Assembly: GCF_020733705.1 (NCBI RefSeq)
Contig: NZ_JAJFZM010000007.1
Coordinates: forward strand, 92,545 to 156,544
Length of the DNA stretch: 64,000 nucleotides
Reading direction: 5' to 3'
Source of the DNA: Nocardia australiensis
Lineage (GTDB): Bacteria; Actinomycetota; Actinomycetes; Mycobacteriales; Mycobacteriaceae
Shown: piece after piece, positions 43,276-51,850 of the stretch
Position numbering within the stretch: position 1 is the stretch's first letter
How the letters are laid out: every line of letters starts with the position of its first letter
Program-made: the position numbers and the translations under genes
Notes under the pieces: model-generated
Database searches by the model: none
Told to the model about the DNA's origin: nothing
The model's input: the letters and a program-made list of their open reading frames with translations, nothing else

Positions 43276-44184
43276 ATGCCTTACACCTGGGTCAGGTCCG
43301 CCGGAGGCCCCCTGCTGATCGCCCCCGAATCAGAACTTGATCACTGGGACGGCGCATCCGGCGACCTGGACGGACCCGTAGAAACATGGGGCGACTACGG
43401 CCGCGCCTGCTCGATCGAGGGATACATCGGGCTGGTCACGATCGGCTCTCAGCAGGCATTGGTCCTTGGAGACCAACCCGCCCGCACGACATATCTCCCA
43501 GCCGAGCGGGTGTTCCTGCGATGGGAAGCGGCAGACTCCGCAGAAGAACTCGTCGCCGCAGCGCGGCAAGCATTACAAGAACACATCACCCGTCGTAGCC
43601 GACGGCACCGTCAGCCGTGCGTGGACGCCATTCGTGGGGCGTGTTTTATGCCGATGTGCGGTATCAGGGCACCCAGGGCGAACGAACCCGGGCCGATTAT
43701 GGCGATGAGAAAGAAAGACCAGCAGAACAGGACGGCGGTTTCGCCGCCATTATCGATCGGCAGCACGCCGTGCCTCAGGTGTACGAATAAGTACGCGTAC
43801 GCCATCGCTCCCGAACACAGTAGGGCCGCGATTCGGGTACCGATTCCGAGTGCCACCAGGGCGCCCGCGACCAGTTCGATGGCACCGGCCCACCAGTTGG
43901 GCCAGTTGGGGAACTCGGCGGTGTGGCCACCGAGCGGTGGCGTGGGTTTCCCGAACAGGGTCGACAGCCCGTGCACAGTGAAGGACAGGCCGACAAGGAT
44001 GCGGAATAGGCCGAGAACGATCGCGCCCGCGCTGCCCGGTTTCGGGCCTGCGGTGGCATCGGTGGTCAGCAAATGCATTACACACCTCGAATCGTGTGGA
44101 CAACCGATGGTCGGCAATGCCATCGGTAACTGTCACTACGGTCCGTGGCGGCAGAAAGTTCAGTCCGGGAGGGATCGGTGCTGA
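43276..44184 (+). CDS. Imm21-family immunity-like protein with antisense read-through tail
   Basis: 302 aa from ATG 43276 (upstream AAGGAGTGAG). Only residues 1 to about 105 look like protein: WVRSAGGPLLIAPESELDHWDG, DYGRACSIEGYIGLVTIG, QALVLGDQPARTTYLP and FLRWEAADSAEELV, the Imm21 pattern of immunity partners of polymorphic toxins. From about codon 112 the frame runs antisense through the whole doxX gene and gives low-complexity sequence to the stop at 44182. The natural Imm21 end has been lost by deletion or insertion next to doxX. The encoded N-terminal domain may still fold. Confidence 0.55.
   Translation: MPYTWVRSAGGPLLIAPESELDHWDGASGDLDGPVETWGDYGRACSIEGYIGLVTIGSQQALVLGDQPARTTYLPAERVFLRWEAADSAEELVAAARQALQEHITRRSRRHRQPCVDAIRGACFMPMCGIRAPRANEPGPIMAMRKKDQQNRTAVSPPLSIGSTPCLRCTNKYAYAIAPEHSRAAIRVPIPSATRAPATSSMAPAHQLGQLGNSAVWPPSGGVGFPNRVDSPCTVKDRPTRMRNRPRTIAPALPGFGPAVASVVSKCITHLESCGQPMVGNAIGNCHYGPWRQKVQSGRDRC
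43611..44078 (-). CDS. DoxX family membrane protein
   Basis: 155 aa from ATG 44078 with GAGGTG. Four TM helices: first IVLGLFRILVGLSFTVHGLSTLFG (the typical R-x-x-x-G-x-x-F-x-x-H-G-x-x-K/T-L motif), NWWAGAIELVAGALVALGI, then two further helices. DoxX/YphA proteins associate with quinone or thiosulfate oxidation and with SodA/SseA complexes in mycobacteria. The 3' end abuts the antisense Imm21-like gene. Confidence 0.85.
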   Translation of the reverse strand: MHLLTTDATAGPKPGSAGAIVLGLFRILVGLSFTVHGLSTLFGKPTPPLGGHTAEFPNWPNWWAGAIELVAGALVALGIGTRIAALLCSGAMAYAYLFVHLRHGVLPIDNGGETAVLFCWSFFLIAIIGPGSFALGALIPHIGIKHAPRMASTHG

Positions 44185-44191
44185 TGAGAGA

Positions 44192-45064
44192 CTATTTCGG
44201 CTGATCCGGAACGGCCTGACCAGTGGGTGCGACGGTCGGCGTCGGCTGGCCTGTCGTGCCGGCCTCGGACGTGGGGGCGGGCTGCGCGGTTGTCGTCGGG
44301 GACGCGGTCGTGGCGGGTTTATCCGCCCATTTGCTGGTCCCGTCGGCGGCCTGCAGCGTGGTGAGCAGGTCGATGCCGGTCGCGATGAGTGTGGGGCCGC
44401 CCACCACGATCGTGCCGAGGATGCCGCCGATACTGGCGCCGGTGGCAAACCCGGCGATACAGCCCGCGGCGATGGTGAGCACACAACCGATCGTCGCGCC
44501 GATAGCGGTTCCGACGAACCCGCCGACCGCGGTCGCCAGGCCGAACTGGCTGGCGAATTCGTTTCGGGCACGCTGGTTTTCGACCAACGACGCCACCGGC
44601 GCGGCGACCAGTGGCTGGGAGATCGTCAACTCTTCGGGCTTGCGCGGCGTCAACTCGAGGACAGTGGCATCCTTGGTCACCTCCGACCGCACCGGGATAC
44701 CCGTGCCCGCGACGCGGAACTCCAGCGGCAACGTCAGCACGATATGGCCGTCGCTGTCCTTCACATCGACCACGTCGACCACATCGGCGTTATCGGCGAT
44801 CCCGCCAGTGGGATCGACAAGCTGTCCGTCCTGTTCGACGAGCCTGCCATCGACTCCGGAGTCGAGCTGATCGCGCAGCGCTTTGGAGGTCTCGAATCTG
44901 CCACCCTTCAGCGAGGTGACGACCGTCTTGTCGACCAGCTTCACCGAATAGCCGATGTCCTGACGCGAGGGCTCGGCGGCAGGCTGGGCGTGCACGGTTC
45001 CCGCACCGATGGTGACCGCGCCGATGGCCAGTAGCACCGCTCCCGTTGTGCCACGCAGTTTCAT
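44192..45064 (-). CDS. Secreted glycine-zipper protein, Nocardia-type
   Basis: 290 aa from ATG 45064. Signal peptide residues 1-26 (KLRGTTGAVLLAIGAVTIGAGTVHAQ). Then a beta-rich domain (IGYSVKLVDKTVVTSLKGGRF through VPLEF-like VLTLPLEFRVAG), and a hydrophobic Gly-rich segment with AVGGFVGTAIGATIGCVL, GASIGGILGTIVVGG (glycine zippers with one disulfide candidate). A Thr/Pro-rich tail of about 40 residues ends it. Such proteins are abundant in Nocardia and function is unknown. Reads away from the ClpP genes on the other strand. Confidence 0.75.
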   Translation of the reverse strand: MKLRGTTGAVLLAIGAVTIGAGTVHAQPAAEPSRQDIGYSVKLVDKTVVTSLKGGRFETSKALRDQLDSGVDGRLVEQDGQLVDPTGGIADNADVVDVVDVKDSDGHIVLTLPLEFRVAGTGIPVRSEVTKDATVLELTPRKPEELTISQPLVAAPVASLVENQRARNEFASQFGLATAVGGFVGTAIGATIGCVLTIAAGCIAGFATGASIGGILGTIVVGGPTLIATGIDLLTTLQAADGTSKWADKPATTASPTTTAQPAPTSEAGTTGQPTPTVAPTGQAVPDQPK

Positions 45065-45201
45065 TCGATTGTCCGTTCCGTCATCAGGTTTCGTAGCTGC
45101 GTCTTCCCACGAGGACCCGCGCACGCCGACGGCGCAAGCCAAGCAGATGAGGTCGGTCGCAGCCTAGAGGACGCGAACATGGGATGCCAGTGGCGGGTCC
45201 G

Positions 45202-45222
45202 GTGTCTGCCCTCGGCAGACAC
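45202..45222. promoter_or_regulatory. Candidate operator upstream of the clpP pair
   Basis: GTGTCTGCC at 45202-45210 and GGCAGACAC at 45214-45222 are perfect 9-bp arms with a 3-base spacer, 38-58 bases before the first clpP ATG. It could be the binding site of the ClgR-like regulator at 46460-46828, but it does not spell the published ClgR motif, so the assignment is a guess. Confidence 0.4.
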
Positions 45223-45260
45223 AGCCATGGACACGAGCTCGGCGGCGGTAGACCGGAACC

Positions 45261-45863
45261 ATGATCGAGACATCGCAGCCCGACTATCGCAGCCAACTGA
45301 CCGACCGATTGTTCCGACACCGAACCATATTGCTGACCGGTGAGGTCAACGACGCCATGGCCGAGCAGGCATGCAGTGAGATGGTGCTGCTCGCGGCCGC
45401 CGATCCCGATCGCGACATTGTCGTCTACATCAATTCGCCCGGCGGATCGGTGCTCGCCGGGCTCGCGATCTACGACACCATGAAACTGGTTCCCAACGAC
45501 ATCGTGACGGTCGCGCTCGGATTCGCGGCGAGCATGGGGCAGGTGCTGCTTGCCTCGGGCAGCCATGGCAAGCGCATCTCGCTGGCCCACAGTCGGATCA
45601 TGATGCATCAGCCGTCAGCCGGAATCAGCGGCACGGCAATGGATATCGCGATCCAAGCCGACAATCTGGACTATATGAAGCTGCAGTCGGAACAGATTCT
45701 AGCGGCGGAGACCGGGCACACCATCGAGGAGATCGCTCTCGACAGCGACCGAGACCGGTGGTTCACCCCGGAGCAGGCCCGAGACTACGGGATCGTCGAC
45801 CAGATCGCCGACAGCTTCACCACCATCGCGCCGTTCGCGGCCGGACACCGGGCGGGGTTGTGA
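45261..45863 (+). CDS. clpP: ATP-dependent Clp protease proteolytic subunit, first of pair
   Basis: 200 aa from ATG 45261. ClpP fold with INSPGGSVLAGLAIYDTM, catalytic Ser91 in GFAASMGQ, His116 in MMHQP and Asp165 in DSDRDRWF. The triad is complete. Primary clpP1P2 usually sit by clpX/tig; this pair is isolated and has a shortened C-terminus, like the stress-induced clpP3P4 of Streptomyces. It is two bases from the second clpP. Probably a component of a second Clp complex. Confidence 0.9.
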   Translation: MIETSQPDYRSQLTDRLFRHRTILLTGEVNDAMAEQACSEMVLLAAADPDRDIVVYINSPGGSVLAGLAIYDTMKLVPNDIVTVALGFAASMGQVLLASGSHGKRISLAHSRIMMHQPSAGISGTAMDIAIQADNLDYMKLQSEQILAAETGHTIEEIALDSDRDRWFTPEQARDYGIVDQIADSFTTIAPFAAGHRAGL

Positions 45864-45865
45864 TC

Positions 45866-46456
45866 ATGTCCCAGTACACGATTCCCAACGTTATCGAACG
45901 CACCCCCAACGGGGAACGGTCCTTCGATGTGTTCAGCAGGCTACTGAACGAGCGAATCATCTTCCTTGGCACCGAGATCGATGACGGCGTCGCCAACGTC
46001 ATCATGGCGCAGCTGCTGCATTTGGAGGCGGAGTCACCCGATCGTGAGATCGGTTTGTATATCAATTCGCCGGGCGGTTCGTCGACGGCGATGCTCGCCA
46101 TCTACGACACCATGCAGTTCCTGCGACCAAAGGTTGCGACCTATTGCATGGGGCAGGCCGCGTCGGCTGCCGCAGTACTGTTCGCGGCGGGCGCACCCGG
46201 CAGCCGCTACGTACTCGCCCATTCGCGCGTGCTGTTGCATCAACCGTCGACGCAGGGCCAGGGCACAATCTCGGATATGGCACTGCAAGCCGCGGAGGTG
46301 CTGCGGCTGCGCGCGGAGACCGAGAAGATTCTCGGTAAGCACACCGGTCGCACGGTGGCGCAACTGCGTAAGGACACCGACCGCGACCGGATCTTCACCG
46401 CCACCGAGGCCGTCGAATACGGCCTCGCCGACGAGTTGATCCGTACTCGAGACTGA
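45866..46456 (+). CDS. clpP: ATP-dependent Clp protease proteolytic subunit, second of pair
   Basis: 196 aa from ATG 45866. Triad Ser100 (GQAASAAAV, where Met/Gly after the Ser is changed to Ala), His125 in LLHQP and Asp in DTDRDRIF. The N-terminal loop SFDVFSRLLNERIIFLGTEI is standard and there is no long propeptide. It is convergent with the ClgR-like gene with 3 bases between stops. Together with the first subunit it should make a hetero-tetradecamer. Confidence 0.9.
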   Translation: MSQYTIPNVIERTPNGERSFDVFSRLLNERIIFLGTEIDDGVANVIMAQLLHLEAESPDREIGLYINSPGGSSTAMLAIYDTMQFLRPKVATYCMGQAASAAAVLFAAGAPGSRYVLAHSRVLLHQPSTQGQGTISDMALQAAEVLRLRAETEKILGKHTGRTVAQLRKDTDRDRIFTATEAVEYGLADELIRTRD

Positions 46457-46459
46457 CGT

Positions 46460-46828
46460 TCAGGCCGCCAGCATCTCCACTCGTGGCTCGGAGACCGGGC
46501 GCTGACCCAGCCGGCGTACCGCGCCCAGTCTCCGAGCACCCCGTACAAGTAGATGTTCCAGCGGCAACCCGAGCTCGGTGCACACTGATCGCAGCATCTC
46601 TGAAGACGGTTCTTTGCGACCGCGCTCGATCTCCGACAGGTACTGCTTGGACATACCGACCGCGTCGGCCACCTCGGCGAGCGTCCGCTCCTGATCGCGT
46701 CGCTCGTCGCGCAGGATCGCGCCATAGACATCGCGCAGCAGCGGCGCGGCGGCACCGGTCCGGTGCGGCATCGCTCGCCGGCGCCAGACACCGAGATCGA
46801 CTACGATACCGTCCTCATCAGCTGCCAT
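46460..46828 (-). CDS. ClgR-like XRE regulator
   Basis: 122 aa from ATG 46828. HTH_3 in residues about 30-90: LRDVYGAILRDERRDQERTL, ADAVGMSKQYLSEIERGRKEPSSE and CTELGLPLEHLL. The R-G-R-K-E-x-S-S-E signature after the recognition helix is that of ClgR, the activator of clp protease genes in actinobacteria. Convergent with the clpP pair, so likely a dedicated regulator. Residues 1-25 are a basic extension. Confidence 0.75.
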   Translation of the reverse strand: MAADEDGIVVDLGVWRRRAMPHRTGAAAPLLRDVYGAILRDERRDQERTLAEVADAVGMSKQYLSEIERGRKEPSSEMLRSVCTELGLPLEHLLVRGARRLGAVRRLGQRPVSEPRVEMLAA

Positions 46829-46945
46829 ACCGCGAGTCTCGCACTTTCCCCGCACGATGCCGGCCGTGTTCACCGACAGGAGAATTGGCCGCGACACCGC
46901 GCGATGTGGGCTCCCGATATCGGCCGGGTTCGTTATTGTTCGAGA

Positions 46946-47258
46946 ATGCCTTCGATCGCTACCGCCCGTCACGCGGAGCTTCCTGAAGTCCTCGAATTCC
47001 TGCGCGGTCGCCACCGCGGGTTGCTCTACACCGTGCGTGCCGGCGGTGGTCCGCAGCTCTCACCGGTCACCTGTGGGGTCGACTCCGGTGATCGAATCGT
47101 GGTGTCCACCTATCCCGGAGTATCTCCGGCGAGCATCCGGATTGGTCCGAATACCGTACCGCGATGCAGCGCCAGGACAAGTCGCTGATCCGCATCCAGA
47201 TCGAACGCTGGGGTCCCATCGCGACGGGGGGGGGGGGGATTCCCGGCACGCCTGGTGG
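46946..47258 (+). pseudogene. F420/PPOX-family oxidoreductase remnant
   Basis: The frame from ATG 46946 reads FLRGRHRGLLYTVRAGGGPQ, PVTCGVDSGDRIVVSTYPG, the first part of PPOX-type F420-dependent enzymes, then loses it and stops at 47188. A second frame supplies YRDAM-like MQRQDKSLIRIQIERWGPIA, the C-terminal piece of the same family, and is broken by a 12-G tract at 47226-47237. An internal deletion plus a frameshift is the simplest explanation. Confidence 0.5.
47226..47237. repeat. G12 homopolymer
   Basis: Twelve consecutive Gs follow ATCGCGAC inside the PPOX remnant. Such tracts are prone to slipped-strand changes and to sequencing length errors, so the frame here is uncertain. Confidence 0.8.
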
Positions 47259-47297
47259 ATTGAGCCGCAGACCGGGCGCGCCTGCGACCAGATCCGA

Positions 47298-48194
47298 TTA
47301 CTCGCGCAGGGCCGTCCGCACGAAGCCCTGCGCGCTGTCGAGTAGTTCACGTGCCGCTGCCGCGTCGACCCCCGCGAGGCGCATGACGATGGCGGTTTTC
47401 GGATGACCGTCCGCGGCGTTCAAAAGCGAAGCGGCAGTGGCCGGGTCGACTCCGGTGGCCTCGGCGACGATGCGGCGGGCGCGGTCGATGAGTTTGGCAT
47501 TGGTGGGGTTCACGTCGACCATCAGATTGCCGTAGGTTTTGCCGAGGCGGACCATGGCCGCGGTCGAGAGCATGTTGCAGACCATCTTCTGCGCCGTCCC
47601 CGCTTTGAGGCGCGTGGAACCGGTCACGACCTCAGGACCCGTCTCGACCTCGATCCCCACATCGGCATGGGCACTCAATTCGGCCCCGCGATTGCACGAA
47701 ATCGCCACTGTCGCAGCACCTATCGATCGGCCGTAGCGCAAGGCCCCGATCGCGTACGGGGTGCGTCCGCTCGCGGCCAGCGCCACCACCACATCGTCCG
47801 CGGTGAGGTGCACGGCGGACAGGTCCGCGACGGCACGCGCCGGATCGTCTTCAGCGCCCTCCACCGCCTGGGTGAACGCAGACGATCCACCCGCGATGAT
47901 CCCGATGACCTCACCGGGATCGGTGCCGAATGTTGGCGGGCACTCGACGGCGTCGAGCACGCCGAGCCTGCCGCTGGTCCCGGCACCGATGTAGACCAAC
48001 CGGCCACCGCGCCGCCGGGCGGTGACGATCAATTCGATCGCCCGCGCGATATCCGCCACAGCCTCTGCCACAGCCTCCGCCACGCCCATATCCTCGGCGT
48101 TCATGACGCGTAGCAGCTCATCCACCGACATGGAATCGAGCGCGGTGGTGTGGGGATTGGACTGCTCGGTGGTCAGTGCTGCGATGTCATTCAT
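47298..48194 (-). CDS. murQ: N-acetylmuramic acid 6-phosphate etherase
   Basis: 298 aa, the family length. SIS domain with RLVYIGAGTSGRLGVLDAVECPPTF, the E-x-A-E-D region VEGAEDDPA, VVALAASGRTPYAIGAL, and TRLKAGTAQKMVCNMLSTAAM. It removes D-lactate from MurNAc 6-phosphate to give GlcNAc 6-phosphate. The ATGA overlap couples it to the RpiR-type regulator upstream. Last gene of the five-gene murein-sugar salvage operon. Confidence 0.95.
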   Translation of the reverse strand: MNDIAALTTEQSNPHTTALDSMSVDELLRVMNAEDMGVAEAVAEAVADIARAIELIVTARRRGGRLVYIGAGTSGRLGVLDAVECPPTFGTDPGEVIGIIAGGSSAFTQAVEGAEDDPARAVADLSAVHLTADDVVVALAASGRTPYAIGALRYGRSIGAATVAISCNRGAELSAHADVGIEVETGPEVVTGSTRLKAGTAQKMVCNMLSTAAMVRLGKTYGNLMVDVNPTNAKLIDRARRIVAEATGVDPATAASLLNAADGHPKTAIVMRLAGVDAAAARELLDSAQGFVRTALRE

Positions 48195-49087
48195 CGTGGC
48201 TCCTGTGTCGCGCGGGCGGTCGGCGAATCGGTAGCCCCGGTCCGACGATCGGCCACCGCCTCATAGGTGCGTCGCAATGCCCTCGGTGCCGATGGTGTGC
48301 GCTGCAGGACTCCGACGTAGAGCGCGTCGACGATCAGGAGTTGGCTCATTCGGCTCGCCATCGCTGCGGAGCGGAAGCCGTCTTCCCGTCCGGCGACCAG
48401 AATCGTGTGTGCCGCCGCTCGAGCCAGCGGGGACCGTGCACCCGCCGTGACGGCGACCGTCGTTGCCCGGCCGCTCGCGGCGCGCTCGACGGTCTCCACG
48501 ACGGCGGAGGTCTCGCCCGAGTGCGAGAAGGCGACGATCACGTCGCCCGCTTCGAGCAGGCTCACCTGTACCAGCGCTTCGTCCTCCGATGTGCAAGCAC
48601 CGCACCACATTCCGATGCGCGTGAGCTTCTGTGCCATATCCATGGCGACGAGCCCGGAGGCGCCGATTCCGACGAGCTGTACCCGTCGCGCACCGACCAG
48701 CGCGCCGACGACCGCCTCCATTGTTGCCGGATCCGCGAGTTCGGCGGTGGCGAGCATTCCTTCGGTTTCGAAGGCGGTGAGCTTGTGCAGCACTTTCGAC
48801 AGTTCGTCATCGGCGTCGATATCGGTTGCGAAGACCGGCGAACCGGCTTCGCGCTCCGCTGCGGCGAGTGCGAGCCGCAACTGCGGATATCCCTCGTAGC
48901 CAAGGGTTTTGGCCAGCCGGACAACGGCGGATGTGCTGCTGGTCGACAGTTCGGCGAGTTGATTCACCGTCAATTGCGCCGCGCCCGCTGGATCGTGTTG
49001 GATCACTCGCGCAACCCGTTGACCGGTTGGGGTCAGTCTCGGCAGTGCAGCCAGTAGTCGGGTGCGGAAGTCGCCGCTGTCGGTCAT
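48191..49087 (-). CDS. RpiR family regulator (MurR-like)
   Basis: 298 aa. N-terminal RpiR HTH (QLAELSTSSTSAVVRLAKTLGYEGYPQLRLAL) and a C-terminal SIS domain with VQLVGIGASGLVAMDMAQKL, IVAFSHSGETSAVVETV. The SIS domain suggests binding of a phosphosugar such as MurNAc 6-phosphate, as in E. coli MurR. Encoded inside the operon between anmK and murQ (3-base gap; ATGA overlap), so it probably controls its own operon. Confidence 0.88.
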   Translation of the reverse strand: MTDSGDFRTRLLAALPRLTPTGQRVARVIQHDPAGAAQLTVNQLAELSTSSTSAVVRLAKTLGYEGYPQLRLALAAAEREAGSPVFATDIDADDELSKVLHKLTAFETEGMLATAELADPATMEAVVGALVGARRVQLVGIGASGLVAMDMAQKLTRIGMWCGACTSEDEALVQVSLLEAGDVIVAFSHSGETSAVVETVERAASGRATTVAVTAGARSPLARAAAHTILVAGREDGFRSAAMASRMSQLLIVDALYVGVLQRTPSAPRALRRTYEAVADRRTGATDSPTARATQEPR

Positions 49088-49090
49088 GGC

Positions 49091-50248
49091 TCACCCGACC
49101 AGCGTGAGTCGTCGCGGGGCTGCGGGCAGTGCCGGAAAGTCGAGTCGCGCGGCGCCCGGTGTTATCGAACCGAGCACGGTCGCACGGGTAGCGCCGGTGC
49201 GGGTCGCGTCATTGCCGGGCAGACCGTGGATGGTGAGGAACCCGAGCACGGCGAAGGCCGTGGCCTCCTTAGCCTCCGACGGCAGACCGAGCGTGTCGGA
49301 GCTACACAGTTCGGCGGGGCCGAGGCGCGCGCCGAGCATCGCCATCAGTGTGGGGTTGCGGGTGCCACCGCCCGATACGATGACTTCGGTGAGTTCGTAG
49401 CGTGCGAGTGCGTCGGCGATGGTATCGGCGGTCAGCGCGGTCACAGTGGCGACGATATCGTCAGCCGACATCGTGCGGTGCCCCAGCACGGACTCGAGGT
49501 AGGCGCGGTTGAACAACTCCTTGCCTGTGGTCTTCGGTGGCGCGCCACGATAGTAGGGCTCGGTGAGCAGTACTTTCAGCAGTTCATCGTCTACCTTTCC
49601 GCGCGCGGCCCGGATGCCGTCGAGGTCGAAATGTTCGGTGCCGCCGGTGCTCAGCTCTACGGCCGCGTCTATGAGGGCGTTTCCGGGGCCGGTATCGAAT
49701 GCCACCGGCGAGTGCCCGATAACCGTCGCATTGGCGATGCCGCCGATATTGAGTGCGGCGCAGCGCCCGGGCTGTCCGGCCAGCCACAATTCATCGAATA
49801 GCGCGACAAGCGGCGCGCCGTGGCCGCCCGCGGCGATATCGCGGGAGCGGAAGTCGCTGACGACCGGCAACCCGGTCCGTTCGGCGATCCAGGCCGGTTG
49901 GCCGAGCTGCAACGTGCCGTGCGTTTTGTCGTCATGGACCCAGTGATAGACGGTTTGCCCGTGCGATGCGACGAGATCGGCTGTGCCGTTGAAGAACTCG
50001 CGAACCGCCGCGTCGGCGACCTCCGCGAATGCCTGTCCGATGGCGGTGTCGAGGCGGCAGACCGCACCCATGTCGATCGGATTCGGCGGCAGCGCGCCGA
50101 TGAGTTCGGAGCGCAACCATTCCGGGTAGGGCCTGCTGAGTTGGCCGGCGATGCGGACACGAAGAGTCCGGTCCCGCGCCGTGATTTCCGCGGCGACGGC
50201 ATCGATCGCATCGTGTGAGGTCCCGGACATCAATCCGATCACGCGCAT
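49091..50248 (-). CDS. anmK: Anhydro-N-acetylmuramic acid kinase
   Basis: 385 aa from ATG 50248. Family start RVIGLMSGTSHDAIDAV, VASHGQTVYHW, ALNIGGIANATVI, FDTGPGNALIDAAV and VSGGGTRNPTLM, all AnmK landmarks. It converts 1,6-anhydroMurNAc and ATP to MurNAc 6-phosphate, which MurQ then uses. The TAATG junction overlaps the stop of the transporter gene. AnmK is known mostly from Gram-negatives; its presence here implies anhydro-muropeptides or environmental anhydro-sugars as source. Confidence 0.95.
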   Translation of the reverse strand: MRVIGLMSGTSHDAIDAVAAEITARDRTLRVRIAGQLSRPYPEWLRSELIGALPPNPIDMGAVCRLDTAIGQAFAEVADAAVREFFNGTADLVASHGQTVYHWVHDDKTHGTLQLGQPAWIAERTGLPVVSDFRSRDIAAGGHGAPLVALFDELWLAGQPGRCAALNIGGIANATVIGHSPVAFDTGPGNALIDAAVELSTGGTEHFDLDGIRAARGKVDDELLKVLLTEPYYRGAPPKTTGKELFNRAYLESVLGHRTMSADDIVATVTALTADTIADALARYELTEVIVSGGGTRNPTLMAMLGARLGPAELCSSDTLGLPSEAKEATAFAVLGFLTIHGLPGNDATRTGATRATVLGSITPGAARLDFPALPAAPRRLTLVG

Positions 50249-51777
50249 TAGGCCACCGCCTCGACGAGGTCCGGCGGCATCGGCTCCGGTGCGGGATGAA
50301 AGCGGCTGGTGATGCCTCCGACGACAAGCGTCACAATCACGCCGATGGGCACCAGCCATTGTGCGGCGATGCCCTTCTCGGTCACCTTGCCCGCGACCGT
50401 GACGTCGATCTTGATCACCCGTACCACGAAGGTCATTACGATCACGGTGACGACGAACGCCACGATCGCGTCGAACTGGTTGGCGCGCTTGATGAGCCGG
50501 CCGAGCAAGAATGCGCCGAGCAGCGCGCCGTAGGTGTATCCGGCGATCGTGAGGGCGGTGAGATACACATTGCCGGTGGTGGCGCTGAACCCCATCGCGA
50601 ACAGAGCCATGAGCACCGCCCATACCAGCGTCATGATGCGGGCCAGGTCCAGCAACGCCTTATCCGACAGCGCCTTCGGCGAGAAACTTCGCACGATATC
50701 CGCGACAGTAGAGTTCGACATCGAGTTCAGCGCCGAGGACAACGAACCCATTGCGGCACCGAGGATGCCCGCGACCAACAATCCGGATATTACTACCGGT
50801 AGGCCGTGCAGAATGAAGTTCGGATACAGGCTGTCGGCGCTGGAAAGACCGAGCTCCTTGGGTGTTTTACCCTCGTAGTACGACCACAGCAGCGCACCGA
50901 CAAGGGAGAACGCGGCGAACTGAATGGCGACGAAGACACCCGAGGCCATCATCGCCTTCTGGCTGTCCCGCAACGACTTCGTCGCGAGGATGCGCTGCAC
51001 GATCAGCTGATCGGAGCCGTGCGAGGCCATCGCGAAGATCGCGCCGCCGATGATCGCGGTCGGCAGTGCGAAGGTGCTGGTGAGGATGTGCGCGAGACCG
51101 AAGTCGGTATCGAACACGCGGAACTTGCCCGCGTGCAACGCATCCGACCATCCCGAAGCGCCGACGTGACCGGTGAGCACACAGATCGCGATGAGCGCGC
51201 CGGTGATGTAGAGACCCATCTGCAACGCGTCGGTCCAGATGACGGCCTTGATACCGCCAAGGTAGGTGTACACGACCGTCAGCAGCGTGAGCACGACGAT
51301 GATGACGTCATAGCCGAAATTCAGCCCGAACTCGCTGAGTAGCAATTTGATCGGGATCGCGGAGGCGAACAGTCGCACCCCCTCGGCCAGTAGCCGGGTG
51401 AAGACGAATGTCACCGACGCGACGCCCTGCAGGTAGCGGCCGAATCGAAGTTCGAGGTACTGATAGGCGCTGACGAACCCGCCGCGCTTGTACAGCGGGA
51501 TCAGCGCGATCGACACGATGGTCCGGCCGATGATGTAGCCGAGTGCCAGTTCGACGTTGCCGAATCCCTGATCGGTGTAGGCGCCGCCGGGAACGGAGAT
51601 GACGGTGAGCACGCTGGTTTCGGTCGCCACCACCGAGAAACACACTGTCCACCAAGGCATTCGGCCCTCGCCGACGAAGTAGTCACTGCTGGAGGTCTGC
51701 TTGCCGGATAGACGTAGGCCGATCCACGCGACCACGACGAGGTAGATGACGATGACGGCGAGATTGAGTGCGTTCAT
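50248..51777 (-). CDS. Sodium:solute symporter (SSS family), probable amino-sugar transporter
   Basis: 509 aa. SSS fold of 13 helices: N-terminal LVVVAWIGLRLSGKQTSSSDYFVG, ETSVLTVISVPGGAY in TM2, HGSDQLIVQRILATKS and AMGSLSSALNSMSNSTVADIV (Na+ site region). Sialic-acid and MurNAc-type SSS transporters share these features. Operon position before anmK suggests import of MurNAc or anhydroMurNAc; the substrate is inferred. Confidence 0.85.
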   Translation of the reverse strand: MNALNLAVIVIYLVVVAWIGLRLSGKQTSSSDYFVGEGRMPWWTVCFSVVATETSVLTVISVPGGAYTDQGFGNVELALGYIIGRTIVSIALIPLYKRGGFVSAYQYLELRFGRYLQGVASVTFVFTRLLAEGVRLFASAIPIKLLLSEFGLNFGYDVIIVVLTLLTVVYTYLGGIKAVIWTDALQMGLYITGALIAICVLTGHVGASGWSDALHAGKFRVFDTDFGLAHILTSTFALPTAIIGGAIFAMASHGSDQLIVQRILATKSLRDSQKAMMASGVFVAIQFAAFSLVGALLWSYYEGKTPKELGLSSADSLYPNFILHGLPVVISGLLVAGILGAAMGSLSSALNSMSNSTVADIVRSFSPKALSDKALLDLARIMTLVWAVLMALFAMGFSATTGNVYLTALTIAGYTYGALLGAFLLGRLIKRANQFDAIVAFVVTVIVMTFVVRVIKIDVTVAGKVTEKGIAAQWLVPIGVIVTLVVGGITSRFHPAPEPMPPDLVEAVA

Positions 51778-51850
51778 CGCAACTCCCCGGTGACGCAGCG
51801 GACGAATTGCAAATAAGTGTCAGGCGTCACGCGTTGGCTGTCAATGAGTT

